From positions 186,001 to 250,000 of the forward strand of contig NZ_PDNV01000005.1 of NCBI RefSeq assembly GCF_002849615.1: DNA of 64,000 nt. Direction: 5' to 3'. A program made the translations under genes and the position numbers. The notes under the pieces were generated by a model, which saw nothing but the letters and a program-made list of their open reading frames with translations, made no database searches and had not been told where the DNA came from. This DNA comes from Pollutimonas nitritireducens (GTDB lineage: Bacteria > Pseudomonadota > Gammaproteobacteria > Burkholderiales > Burkholderiaceae_B). Shown piece by piece: positions 36,790 to 44,510 of the stretch; position 1 is the first letter of the stretch, and each line of letters opens with the position of its first letter.

Positions 36790-37611
36790 ATGCAAGACAG
36801 CATCAACAAGCGGCCTGAACACGCCCATGTACCAAGCGGGCTCGCCTTGCCAACCCGAGACCTAAAGCCCCGCAAGAAAGGCATTACCTCAGTTATCGAT
36901 TGGGGTCCCGACACTTTTGGTTGGGGTGGCAGCGAAATTGGGATTCGCTCGGCTCTCGAGTGCACGTCAGACTATATCGATTTCGTCAAAATCTTTGCGC
37001 CCAACCTGCTTCTTCTACCGGAGCAGACTATCAAGAAGGCGGTTGCTTGCTACAAGGATTACGGCGTGTCGGTCTATGCCGGCGGAATTATCTTTGAATA
37101 TGCCTACCGCAAGAACCAAGTCGACTCGTTTCTTCAACTATTACGTCGGGTCGGTCTGGACGCACTTGAGGTTTCCGAAAACTGCGTGTCATTGAGCCGC
37201 GATGAACGGATGAAAGTCATCGATCAGCTTCAAAAACAAGGCTTTCAAGTGGTATACGAGTACGGGACCAAGGATCCGGATGTGCCCATGCAGCTTGATG
37301 ATTTAGACCAAATCGTCGCGGACTTGCTAACCCTCGGCATTGACTACGTAACATTGGAGCAGTCGGAGCTCGACCTGCTCGCGTCCGAGAGGCCGACAGA
37401 CATGGCACAGCTCAAGGCTCGTGAGTGGTTCAGCCGGGCGCTCATCGAGGCGGACCCTTACCGGTTTCCCAAGCAGCACGCCACGATGCTTGTCGAATTC
37501 GGCAGTGATGTGAATTTGGCTAATATCACTCTAGGCCAAGCGTTGCGATTGGAAGGCATGCGACGCGGCATAGGGCGTGCCGTCAATTATTCTATTTTCG
37601 CCGATCTCTAG
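36790..37611 (+). CDS. ComA-like phosphosulfolactate synthase family protein
   Basis: 273 aa. It fits the ComA TIM-barrel family, which adds sulfite to phosphoenolpyruvate to form phosphosulfolactate. Shared elements are KPRKKGITSVIDWG (26-39), YIDFVK (62-67), VYAGGIIFEYAY (95-106) and FGSDVNLANI (237-246). Three family positions differ from archaeal ComA as I remember it: FGWGT after K67 is IFAPN, SDGS is SENC (129-132) and VGKK is YGTK (158-161). The fold is therefore clear but substrate specificity may have shifted. Directly after the lyase gene and 34 bp before the TauE gene. Confidence 0.83.
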   Translation: MQDSINKRPEHAHVPSGLALPTRDLKPRKKGITSVIDWGPDTFGWGGSEIGIRSALECTSDYIDFVKIFAPNLLLLPEQTIKKAVACYKDYGVSVYAGGIIFEYAYRKNQVDSFLQLLRRVGLDALEVSENCVSLSRDERMKVIDQLQKQGFQVVYEYGTKDPDVPMQLDDLDQIVADLLTLGIDYVTLEQSELDLLASERPTDMAQLKAREWFSRALIEADPYRFPKQHATMLVEFGSDVNLANITLGQALRLEGMRRGIGRAVNYSIFADL

Positions 37612-37645
37612 TACATTACATCAATAGCTTATCCTCGCGAAAATT

Positions 37646-38443
37646 ATGGGAATCGGTGTTCTCCTCGGTCTGCTGGTGGGCGCGGTTTTGGGTTTGACCG
37701 GCGCTGGCGGAGGCATTCTTGCCGTGCCAGCGCTTGTCTTCGGCCTTGACATGAGCATGCCTCGCGCCGTGCCGATTGCACTTATTGCCGTAGGCATGGG
37801 TGCCGCGCTTGGCGCCATTTATGGCTTGCGCCGTGGCACGGTGCGTTACAAAGCGGCGTTGCTTATGGCTGCCACGGGCGGGCTGGGATCGCCACTTGGC
37901 GTAGCCATGGCATACCGACTGCCGGCCGATTGGCTCAGCGTCCTCTTCGCAGGCATCATGGTATGGGTCGGCTACCGAACGTTCCGGCAATCACTTGCAA
38001 CGAGCTATCAAGCCGATCACCTTGAACCGGCAAAGGCCTGCAGAATTTCGTCCAACACGGGGCGGTTTGTGTGGACCGCCAGAACAGCGCTCACGCTCGG
38101 GTCCATCGGCATCATCTCCGGTATCTGTACGGGAATGCTAGGCGTCGGGGGTGGCTTTATTATCGTGCCCGCTTTAGCCCGCTACACTGAACTACGCATG
38201 CAAAGTATCGTGCCCACGTCGCTAACCGTAATTGCACTTGTTTCCGCGTTCACTGTGGCTTCGTTCCTGGTTCGGGGTTTTGCCGTCTCTCCTTTAGAAG
38301 CGAGTTTCATTGGGGCGGTCGTGGGCGGCATGGCTATAGGTCAGTACTTCGTCAAACACTTGCCGACAGTTATGCTGCAGCGGGGATTTGCTTCAGTTTG
38401 CATTCTGGTAGCTTGCCTATTGCTAGTGCGCAGCCTCATGTAG
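37646..38443 (+). CDS. TauE/SafE-family membrane exporter
   Basis: 265 aa, about eight helices in two repeats, each with the family glycine motif: LTGAGGGILAVPAL near residue 17 and MLGVGGGFIIVPAL near 166. Members export sulfite, sulfoacetate or other anions. Its place 34 bp after the comA-like gene makes sulfite or a C3 sulfonate the natural cargo to suppose. Last gene of the LysR-controlled cassette. Confidence 0.88.
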   Translation: MGIGVLLGLLVGAVLGLTGAGGGILAVPALVFGLDMSMPRAVPIALIAVGMGAALGAIYGLRRGTVRYKAALLMAATGGLGSPLGVAMAYRLPADWLSVLFAGIMVWVGYRTFRQSLATSYQADHLEPAKACRISSNTGRFVWTARTALTLGSIGIISGICTGMLGVGGGFIIVPALARYTELRMQSIVPTSLTVIALVSAFTVASFLVRGFAVSPLEASFIGAVVGGMAIGQYFVKHLPTVMLQRGFASVCILVACLLLVRSLM

Positions 38444-38522
38444 TTTTCACCGGCTCATTGGGAAGTCCCTCGCAACCAAGTACCACCGTAATGGTCACGA
38501 CGACTGGGCAAACCGTTGCAGT

Positions 38523-38549
38523 GCAGTCCGTTTTCTTCATTTGGACTGC
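38523..38549. terminator. Weak hairpin between convergent genes
   Basis: GCAGTCC (38523-38529) pairs with GGACTGC (38543-38549) across a T-rich 13-base loop, located between the end of the TauE gene and the end of dsbG. It has no clear T-run, so it is only a possible bidirectional stop. Confidence 0.35.
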
Positions 38550-38552
38550 GCA

Positions 38553-39326
38553 TTAGCGCGGGCCTAGCACTTCAGCCAGCTCACCTTCCTGCGGCATACC
38601 GTTGTATTTCTTAATCAGGCCATCTTCATCTCGAATGACGATACCCGGGGTGCCACGGAATCCTAGGGATAACATCAGAAGCTGGTGGTCTTCGAGGACT
38701 TTATGCACATCGTCGGGAACGCTACTGGCGGGCGTAATACCGCCCTGCTTAAACTGCACTTCGTTTTCGCGGAGCGCCGCTGAAGGATCGGATGCTTTGA
38801 GGATTGCTGCCGCTTTGGCCGGACTATCCTCCTTGATGATTCCGACCAACACGTGTCGGAGCTGGACTTTTCCGGCGTCTACCCATGGGCGCGCCGCCTC
38901 CCAGAAGAGGTGACAATAGGGACAATTTGCATCGGTGAAGCTATATATAACGCGCGGCGCGTCAGCTTTGCCATCCAGCACCCAGGTAGCCGACTCCAAC
39001 TCCGCCCAAGCCTGATCACTTATCGGCTTGGCAACCAGGTTCTGCAGTGTCGCGTGATCAACCGGCTCACCTTTAGCGTTCACGCGTGTGCCCACAATGG
39101 CATTGCCATCAGCCAGGACGTATACCGCAATTGGCCTGTCGCCCGCGACACCGGCAAAAGCGCGAATCCCCTTATTTACATCAAACTCCTTCTTGATCTT
39201 CATGCCTTGGTTTTCCAGTGCCTCGAGTACCGGTGGCCTGTCACTGCTTTTCGCCTGGCTACCGGCTGTCATGAACATAAGGGGAGCGGCCGCGACGAGA
39301 GAAAAAATCAAACGCTGTGCAAACAT
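38553..39326 (-). CDS. dsbG: DsbG-like thiol:disulfide interchange protein
   Basis: 257 aa from the ATG at 39326, with AAGGA upstream and a signal peptide (to about residue 25). An N-terminal dimerisation domain (about 30-110) is followed by a thioredoxin domain with the active site CPYC (DANCPYCHLFWEAARPW) and the cis-Pro loop RGTPGIV. This matches DsbG, which keeps single cysteines reduced in the periplasm. It is the last gene of a dsbD-fragment/TlpA-like/dsbG run. Confidence 0.88.
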   Translation of the reverse strand: MFAQRLIFSLVAAAPLMFMTAGSQAKSSDRPPVLEALENQGMKIKKEFDVNKGIRAFAGVAGDRPIAVYVLADGNAIVGTRVNAKGEPVDHATLQNLVAKPISDQAWAELESATWVLDGKADAPRVIYSFTDANCPYCHLFWEAARPWVDAGKVQLRHVLVGIIKEDSPAKAAAILKASDPSAALRENEVQFKQGGITPASSVPDDVHKVLEDHQLLMLSLGFRGTPGIVIRDEDGLIKKYNGMPQEGELAEVLGPR

Positions 39327-39458
39327 AGTTATTCCTTGTCTGTAGTGAACTCGATGATTAGGATGAAAAGTGCGTGACAGCCGCCAACAGGAGGCTAACG
39401 GCAGCCGTAAAGGATAGGCATAAAGGCTGGGCATACATGGTGGTCACTTATCGGTACC

Positions 39459-40277
39459 TCACTTAGTAGATGGAATGAAGCGACGTAGCACTTTGTCCTT
39501 GAGGCTGGGCATGGTGATTTCGCCAAGATGCGAGTCTACCAAGCGACCCTTTGCGTCAAAAAACAATGTAGTGGGCAGGCCGCGCGAGTTCATTGATCGC
39601 ATGGCCTCCGAAGCGGGATCGAGTAGAACATCCGTCAAATCCAGACCTTCGGTTTTAAGGTAGGCCAGCGCCTGTTGCGCACTTTCGCCTTGGTTGACCA
39701 GGACGAAGGCGATATCCGGAAATTCCGTTTGGGCCTTCTCAAATACTGGCATCTCGCGGCGGCATGGCGGGCACCAAGTCGCCCAGAGATTGAGCACGAT
39801 TGGACGACCTGCATACGTGCTGAGGGAAATGGGACGTCCATCCAGTGTCGCCAACCGCAAGTCCGGCAGAGGCGGTGCGGAACGCTGCATCGAATCGAGC
39901 ACGCCGCCCGCGACGGCCCAGACTACGACACCTGCCATGACGCCCGCCAGCACGGGGCGGCGCAACCCCCTGACCAACCGCGTTCGCCGCCAGATGTAGG
40001 CAATCGCCACCACGACGCCGACCCACCAAGTAAAACCGCCATCGCCGATGGCGATCATGGACATCGGCGCGACCGCGTACTCGTCCCACCATTGGGCGAT
40101 GTAAGCCAGACGAGACGCCAACAATCCCCAAAACAGTGCATCAAGAATCATCGACCCGGCGGCCTTATAAAACACATCGGGCAAGCGCCGGGCCATAATA
40201 CGGGCACTCACCCAGGCCAACAGCACAGCGACGATTACAGTGATGGTTTGTACAGGAAACGGACCTATGCCGATCAT
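39459..40277 (-). CDS. Membrane-anchored TlpA-like thioredoxin with Lgt-like helical N-terminus
   Basis: 272 aa. The first 125 residues form four or so membrane helices that resemble part of a prolipoprotein diacylglyceryl transferase-type domain (IGPFPVQTITVIVAVLLAW at the start). They are followed by a periplasmic TlpA/ResA thioredoxin domain with WCPPC (NLWATWCPPCRREMPVFE) and the loop RGLPTTLF. It probably supplies reducing power to periplasmic proteins such as DsbG. Its start overlaps the upstream dsbD-like gene by 4 bp (ATGA). Confidence 0.85.
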   Translation of the reverse strand: MIGIGPFPVQTITVIVAVLLAWVSARIMARRLPDVFYKAAGSMILDALFWGLLASRLAYIAQWWDEYAVAPMSMIAIGDGGFTWWVGVVVAIAYIWRRTRLVRGLRRPVLAGVMAGVVVWAVAGGVLDSMQRSAPPLPDLRLATLDGRPISLSTYAGRPIVLNLWATWCPPCRREMPVFEKAQTEFPDIAFVLVNQGESAQQALAYLKTEGLDLTDVLLDPASEAMRSMNSRGLPTTLFFDAKGRLVDSHLGEITMPSLKDKVLRRFIPSTK

Positions 40278-40858
40278 GACACACCCGCCGCGTCCAACCG
40301 TTCCAAAAACCCGCGCGCGCCAATCTCACCGACCACGCGCAGATCCCGACGTTCGGTGCCATCCGGCTCGACGGTTATGAGCGTGGTTGGCCCCATGACA
40401 TTCCAGCGTTCGAGCAGCGCCTGGTCAGCGACATCGTTGCGGGTCACGTCCGGGCGCACTATCTGCATACACGCGAGACGCGCCGCAACCGCGGGATCGC
40501 CGAATACATTACGCTCGATCACATGACAACTGACGCACCAGTCAGCGTAGAAATCAATCAGGGTCCACTCGCCTCGCATCGCCGCTTCGGCTACGCGCGC
40601 ATCGACATCCGCCACCGATTTCGCGTGAACATAAGTCGTCCGGGTAGCCTCTACGGACCACAGGCCAGCAAATACCGCCCCGGAACGCAAGGCCCATGCC
40701 AGTTGCTGCCTGGCCGCCACGGCTTGTGCCCACGCAATGAGGCCGACTGCGATCGACAATATCCACGCGCTCCCAAGGGACAAGCAACATAGAACGAGGA
40801 CAGCACGACCAATCCGGTGAACAAACAAGCTTAACTCCTGCAAATGATTTGCGTGCAT
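40274..40858 (-). CDS. DsbD C-terminal thioredoxin domain protein, probably 5'-truncated
   Basis: 194 aa from the ATG at 40858. A TTG at 40828 is preceded by AGGAG and is a better-supported alternative start. Residues 75-194 match the C-terminal domain of DsbD (DFYADWCVSCHVIERNVF, then RPDVTRNDVADQALL). The eight-helix electron-relay domain and N-terminal domain of DsbD are absent; only two hydrophobic segments precede. The deletion scar of the adjacent kinase remnant lies about 80 bp upstream, so one deletion may have removed the front of dsbD and the back of the kinase. It may still work with the TlpA-like protein. Confidence 0.7.
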   Translation of the reverse strand: MHANHLQELSLFVHRIGRAVLVLCCLSLGSAWILSIAVGLIAWAQAVAARQQLAWALRSGAVFAGLWSVEATRTTYVHAKSVADVDARVAEAAMRGEWTLIDFYADWCVSCHVIERNVFGDPAVAARLACMQIVRPDVTRNDVADQALLERWNVMGPTTLITVEPDGTERRDLRVVGEIGARGFLERLDAAGVS

Positions 40859-40940
40859 AGTGCACTTACAGGATTAAGGGAACCTTAAGGCTTGCACCGA
40901 TACGCGGCTTATAGAATCACCGTAAATGGGTCGCAGCGCC

Positions 40941-41170
40941 TCAATCGCGCGCCACGACATCCAGGGGCCGATTACCGTTTGCAGCGATATCCTGGGGCTC
41001 TGGAAACTGGGCCATCAGCCCGGCCACCATCCGGGCAGAGGCTGCGAGCCTGTTGTCGAGCGCGTTGCGCAAGGACTGACGTGCATCCATGAACATCCAG
41101 CCCGTACAGCTACCCACAACACGGTCAGCGACACACCGATAACAAGCAAAAGCCGCAGGCGCAGACTCAT
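40941..41170 (-). pseudogene. Sensor histidine kinase remnant, frameshifted and truncated
   Basis: Starting 2 bp after the response regulator stop (TAAGGATG), the frame reads MSLRLRLLLVIGVSLTVLWV, a first membrane helix. A shift near 41113-41115 then leads to FMDARQSLRNALDNRLAAS, MVAGLMAQFPEPQ and PLDVVARD before a stop at 40941. This is the periplasmic start of a QseC/PmrB-type kinase. HAMP, dimerisation and ATPase domains are missing. The response regulator is therefore an orphan unless a kinase is encoded elsewhere. Confidence 0.75.
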
Positions 41171-41172
41171 CC

Positions 41173-41844
41173 TTACTCTACCTTGACGGCCGGGCCAAGC
41201 CTGTAGCCCAACCCCCGCACGGTTTCAACAATATTATTTCCCAGCTTGCGCCGCAAATGATAAATATGGACGTTGATGGCATTGCTTTCCAGATTTTGTT
41301 CGTAGCCATAGACACTATCGCAGAGTTGCTCGGTACTGAGTATCGCTCGGGGGTTCTGCAGCAGTGCGCGCAAAAGCGCGAGTTCCCGACGAGCCAATGT
41401 TATCGGTGCACCAGCCAAGCGTACCTCGCCTGTCGAGGAGCAGAAAGTCAGCTCTCCGTGATCGATGCAGTCTTTGCTGCGGCCGGCGATTCTGCGCGTC
41501 AACGCATGCAGACGCGCCTGCAACTCATCCAAGTCGAAAGGCTTGATCAAGTAATCGTCACCGCCCCCAAGCAGTCCATCCACACGATGAATCAGCGCGT
41601 CGCGCGCGGTGAGGATAAGGACGGGGACGTTGCGGCCCTGTTCGCGCCAGCGGCGCAACAACCCCATACCGTCTTCGTCTGGCAATCCCAGATCCAGGAT
41701 GCAAACGTCGAAATCCGAAGTCGCTAAGGCAGTATCAGCCAGGCTGGCAGTACCGACATGATCCACTGTCAGGCCGTGCAGCTTCAGGCCCGCCACAATA
41801 CCGCTCGCCACCAAGGGGTCGTCTTCGACGAGCAAGATATGCAT
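41173..41844 (-). CDS. OmpR/PhoB-type response regulator (QseB/PmrA-like)
   Basis: 223 aa from the ATG at 41844, which gives the standard opening HILLVEDDP. Phosphoacceptor D51 sits in ILDLGLPDEDG, with the switch residues T (LILTARDA) and K (LIKPFD). The C-terminal winged helix is complete (SNAINVHIYHLRRKLG, VRGLGYRL). It is followed by only a fragment of its cognate kinase. Targets unknown. Confidence 0.92.
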   Translation of the reverse strand: MHILLVEDDPLVASGIVAGLKLHGLTVDHVGTASLADTALATSDFDVCILDLGLPDEDGMGLLRRWREQGRNVPVLILTARDALIHRVDGLLGGGDDYLIKPFDLDELQARLHALTRRIAGRSKDCIDHGELTFCSSTGEVRLAGAPITLARRELALLRALLQNPRAILSTEQLCDSVYGYEQNLESNAINVHIYHLRRKLGNNIVETVRGLGYRLGPAVKVE

Positions 41845-42042
41845 TTTATTTTCCTTTTCCGGCCGGCGCTGAACGGCCAACCTGATCAAAGTGCTATAGG
41901 TAAAAAATTAACTGGTTTTCCCGCCACGTTCGATCCCGTCATTTCATCATGCTGTCTTGATATCAACCGGTGATTATGAATACGGGGCTCAGCGTCGGGC
42001 TTCTGTACTCGAGAAAGAAATATCAACGTGGCCTGGCGAAAC

Positions 42043-42084
42043 ATGACCGCGGTCAATGATTGATGTCGATGGTATTCCTAAGAT
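42043..42084 (+). promoter_or_regulatory. FNR/NNR-type promoter of the pseudo-ATPase operon
   Basis: ATGACCGCGGTCAA (42043-42056) matches TTGAC-N4-GTCAA with one changed outer base. Exactly 22 bp further on lies TAAGAT (42079-42084), the same -10-like hexamer as in the nosR promoter. A start at 42091 puts the box at -41.5 and gives a 38-nt leader to the first gene. A spacer-free TTGATATCAA at 41957-41966 is also present but does not fit the FNR pattern. Confidence 0.65.
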
Positions 42085-42128
42085 GGAGTCGTGGCCACAA
42101 CCTGACTACCTAACTTCTGGAGTAAACA

Positions 42129-42626
42129 ATGATATCCACTAAGAAATTGATTTTGACCATGGCTCTGGCATTTTCCCTCGGCAACCTGGCAGCCCCGGCC
42201 TTCGCCGCAGAGACTGCGTCGCACGAGCAACATGCTACAACGATCAATGCGCTTGAGCTGAATGCCGGCCAAAAATGGACGACTGACGCCCCCTTGCAAA
42301 AAGGCATGAATACAATTTATGCCGCCGTATCCAAGGCATTGCCAGCCGCTCACGAAGGAAAACTGACGCCGACTGAGTACGACGCTTTCAGCAAGGAAAT
42401 TGACACGCAATTTACCTATATCGTAGAGAACTGTAAATTGGAACCCCAGGCTGATGCCCAACTTCACATTCTGCTTGGGCAGATGGTTGGTGGCCTGGAA
42501 ACCGTGAAAGGAAAAGAACCAAGCCAGGACCGCGCACTCGGTGTCGTCAAGATCGCCGAGGCGGCTAATGCCTACGGCGAACATTTCGATCATCCGGGCT
42601 GGAAAAAAATCGAACTGCCGCACTAA
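42129..42626 (+). CDS. Periplasmic protein of unknown function (DnrO-like)
   Basis: 165 aa with GGAG before the ATG and a signal peptide (cleavage near AFAAE). The mature part is helical with HEQHATT near the start, LNAGQKWTTDAPL, NCKLEPQADAQLH and FDHPGW at the end. From memory these patterns recur in a betaproteobacterial/pseudomonad family that databases sometimes label DnrO; I cannot verify that. The several His and the single Cys suggest metal handling. First gene of an FNR-box operon with an HMA protein, a pseudo-ATPase and a Crp/Fnr regulator. Confidence 0.75.
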   Translation: MISTKKLILTMALAFSLGNLAAPAFAAETASHEQHATTINALELNAGQKWTTDAPLQKGMNTIYAAVSKALPAAHEGKLTPTEYDAFSKEIDTQFTYIVENCKLEPQADAQLHILLGQMVGGLETVKGKEPSQDRALGVVKIAEAANAYGEHFDHPGWKKIELPH

Positions 42627-42710
42627 ACGGTAGTTGTAGCGGTCTATTCATGACTCGGTCAGGGGCGGCGCCGAAATAGAAGCTGCCCAAAACCCGGCTC
42701 GAGGTTCACA

Positions 42711-42932
42711 ATGAAGAAGGCCGTCTATCAAATGCAACCATTCAGTTGCCCGTCGTGCATCAGGAGGATAGAAGGTGCGCTGCTAAAGCAGCCAGGCGTC
42801 AGGGATGCCAGGCTGCTATTCCATTCTGCCAAGGCCCGTGTTGAATTCGATGAATCCATCGTCGATGCGACCACGCTGGGGAATATCATCGCCAGCCTCG
42901 GCTACACGGTTCTCTCCAAAAAGGTCGCATGA
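42711..42932 (+). CDS. Free HMA-domain metallochaperone
   Basis: 73 aa, one heavy-metal-associated ferredoxin-like domain with the metal site CPSC (PFSCPSCIRRIEG), in place of the common GMTCxxC. The length equals a single CopZ-type domain. It lies 14 bp before the ATPase-like gene, which itself has no N-terminal HMA domain, so the two probably work as chaperone and membrane partner. Cytosolic; likely binds Cu(I) or Zn(II). Confidence 0.87.
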   Translation: MKKAVYQMQPFSCPSCIRRIEGALLKQPGVRDARLLFHSAKARVEFDESIVDATTLGNIIASLGYTVLSKKVA

Positions 42933-42945
42933 AGGAACGTAAAGA

Positions 42946-44508
42946 ATGAACCGGATGAGGGACGCCTATATCGTGTTGGCAGCAGGCACACTGCTGCTGA
43001 CAGCCCTCGCCCTGCACGGCGCACAGCAATACGATCTAAAAAATCTGGTCCTAATCATGTCCACAGCCGTAGCCGGCACGCCGATACCGTTCAAGGCATA
43101 TAAGGCACTACGGATGAAGACACTCAGTATAGAGCTGCTGATCACAATCGCGGTCGTCGGGGCGTTGATCATCGGAGAATATGTTGAATCGGCTGTCGTC
43201 ACTTTTTTATTTGTATTCGGGGCATGGCTTCAAGCCCGAACGCTTGAAAAAACCCGCTCGGCAATGCAAAAACTGATCGCTTCCGAGCCGCTAAGGGCAA
43301 CCGTCATACGTGCCGACGGCAATGTCTCTATCGCCGTCGAAAATATCGCAATTGGCGATCGCATAGCAATCCATCGCGGCGAGAAAGTCACCGTCGATGG
43401 CCCAATCGTTCTTGGCCTGGCGCTAATCGACGAATCGGCTATCACCGGTGTAACGGAGTCGGTCAGGAAATCCGTCAATAACGTGGTCTACAGTGGGACT
43501 TTCCTTGAAAGTGGTTATGTCGAAGTAATCGCCAGATGTACAAGCGCGGACACGACGTCCTCAAAAATGATCGCCATGCTGGAAGATGCTCAGGAAACCG
43601 GCACAAAAACACACTGGTTTCTTGAGAGGTTTGCCACTGCTTATACGCCGTCGGTCGTCGCCCTATCGCTTCTGGTTTATGTTTTCACTGGCGATATCCA
43701 TATGGCCCTCACCTTTCTGGTCATCGCCTGTCCCGGTGCGCTGGTTATTGCCGGGCCGGTGTCGTTGGCCGCTGGCCTGGGAAATGGTGCCCGCCACGGC
43801 ATCCTGATAAAGGACGGGGAAACAGTGGAAAACCTCGCGAAAGTCGATGTCGTACTATTCACTAAGGCTGGCATATTAACGACGGATAGCCAAGGACCAG
43901 CCGAAGCCCGAACAGACACGCAAATTGCGATCGACCAAGTGCGTAGCGCTGGAATCAGCAAGCTCTACCTGCTTACCGAAGACAGTGTCGAAACCGGTCG
44001 TGCGATGGCCAGGGCCTATGGATTGGACGGCGTGTACGCTGAACTCTCCCCTGAACGAAAGGTCGAGCAGGTGACTGAATTAATTGCCCAAGGTCACAAG
44101 GTCGCAATAATCGGGAACGGTGTACACGATGCTCCTGCATTGGCTGCTGCTAATGTAGGGGTTGCCTTGGGCGCGGCGAATTCTATAGTATCCATGGGAA
44201 CAGCCGATGTCGTTCTGCTGTCCAACCGGCTGGGACAGTTTTCGTACGCGTACTTATTGGCCCGGTCCACATTGCGCAACATGAAACAAAACACCTACTT
44301 CGCGATGGCAACTGTCGTGCTGCTGCTGTTCGGGGTCTTGCTGGGCAGCGTGTTTCTTGCTTCCGGCATGTTGATACACGAGCTTAGCGTCCTGATAGTG
44401 ATCCTGAATGCGGTCAGGCTTACCTGCTACAGAAACCCTCACCATCCAGATCTCGCGATGATTTATGCGAGCCGGAAGAAAGCTGCGCAAGCAACACAGG
44501 ATATATAG
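42946..44508 (+). CDS. P1B-type ATPase homologue lacking catalytic residues and N domain
   Basis: 520 aa, about 200 shorter than normal P1B pumps. Eight probable membrane helices and the A and P domains can be followed in order, but every catalytic hallmark is altered. The phosphorylation motif DKTGT is TKAGI (Asp replaced by T306). TGES in the A domain is TGVT (167-170). CPC in the membrane is CPG (262-264). TGD is TED. GDGxNDAP is GNGVHDAP (390-397). Only about 20 residues separate the P-domain halves, so the nucleotide-binding domain is missing. The frame is intact over 1.56 kb, arguing for a selected pseudoenzyme rather than decay. The late helix motif IHELSVLIVILNAVRL is well kept. Confidence 0.88.
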   Translation: MNRMRDAYIVLAAGTLLLTALALHGAQQYDLKNLVLIMSTAVAGTPIPFKAYKALRMKTLSIELLITIAVVGALIIGEYVESAVVTFLFVFGAWLQARTLEKTRSAMQKLIASEPLRATVIRADGNVSIAVENIAIGDRIAIHRGEKVTVDGPIVLGLALIDESAITGVTESVRKSVNNVVYSGTFLESGYVEVIARCTSADTTSSKMIAMLEDAQETGTKTHWFLERFATAYTPSVVALSLLVYVFTGDIHMALTFLVIACPGALVIAGPVSLAAGLGNGARHGILIKDGETVENLAKVDVVLFTKAGILTTDSQGPAEARTDTQIAIDQVRSAGISKLYLLTEDSVETGRAMARAYGLDGVYAELSPERKVEQVTELIAQGHKVAIIGNGVHDAPALAAANVGVALGAANSIVSMGTADVVLLSNRLGQFSYAYLLARSTLRNMKQNTYFAMATVVLLLFGVLLGSVFLASGMLIHELSVLIVILNAVRLTCYRNPHHPDLAMIYASRKKAAQATQDI

Positions 44509-44510
44509 CA

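Noticed and set aside
41957-41966. TTGATATCAA palindrome as a second FNR box
   Set aside because: It lacks the 4-bp spacer of FNR sites; the box at 42043-42056 has the right spacing to a -10-like hexamer.
42946-44508. Pseudo-ATPase as a simple frameshift or assembly artefact
   Set aside because: The frame is continuous, several separate motifs are altered by substitutions, and the missing domain is cleanly absent while flanking P-domain parts remain in frame.
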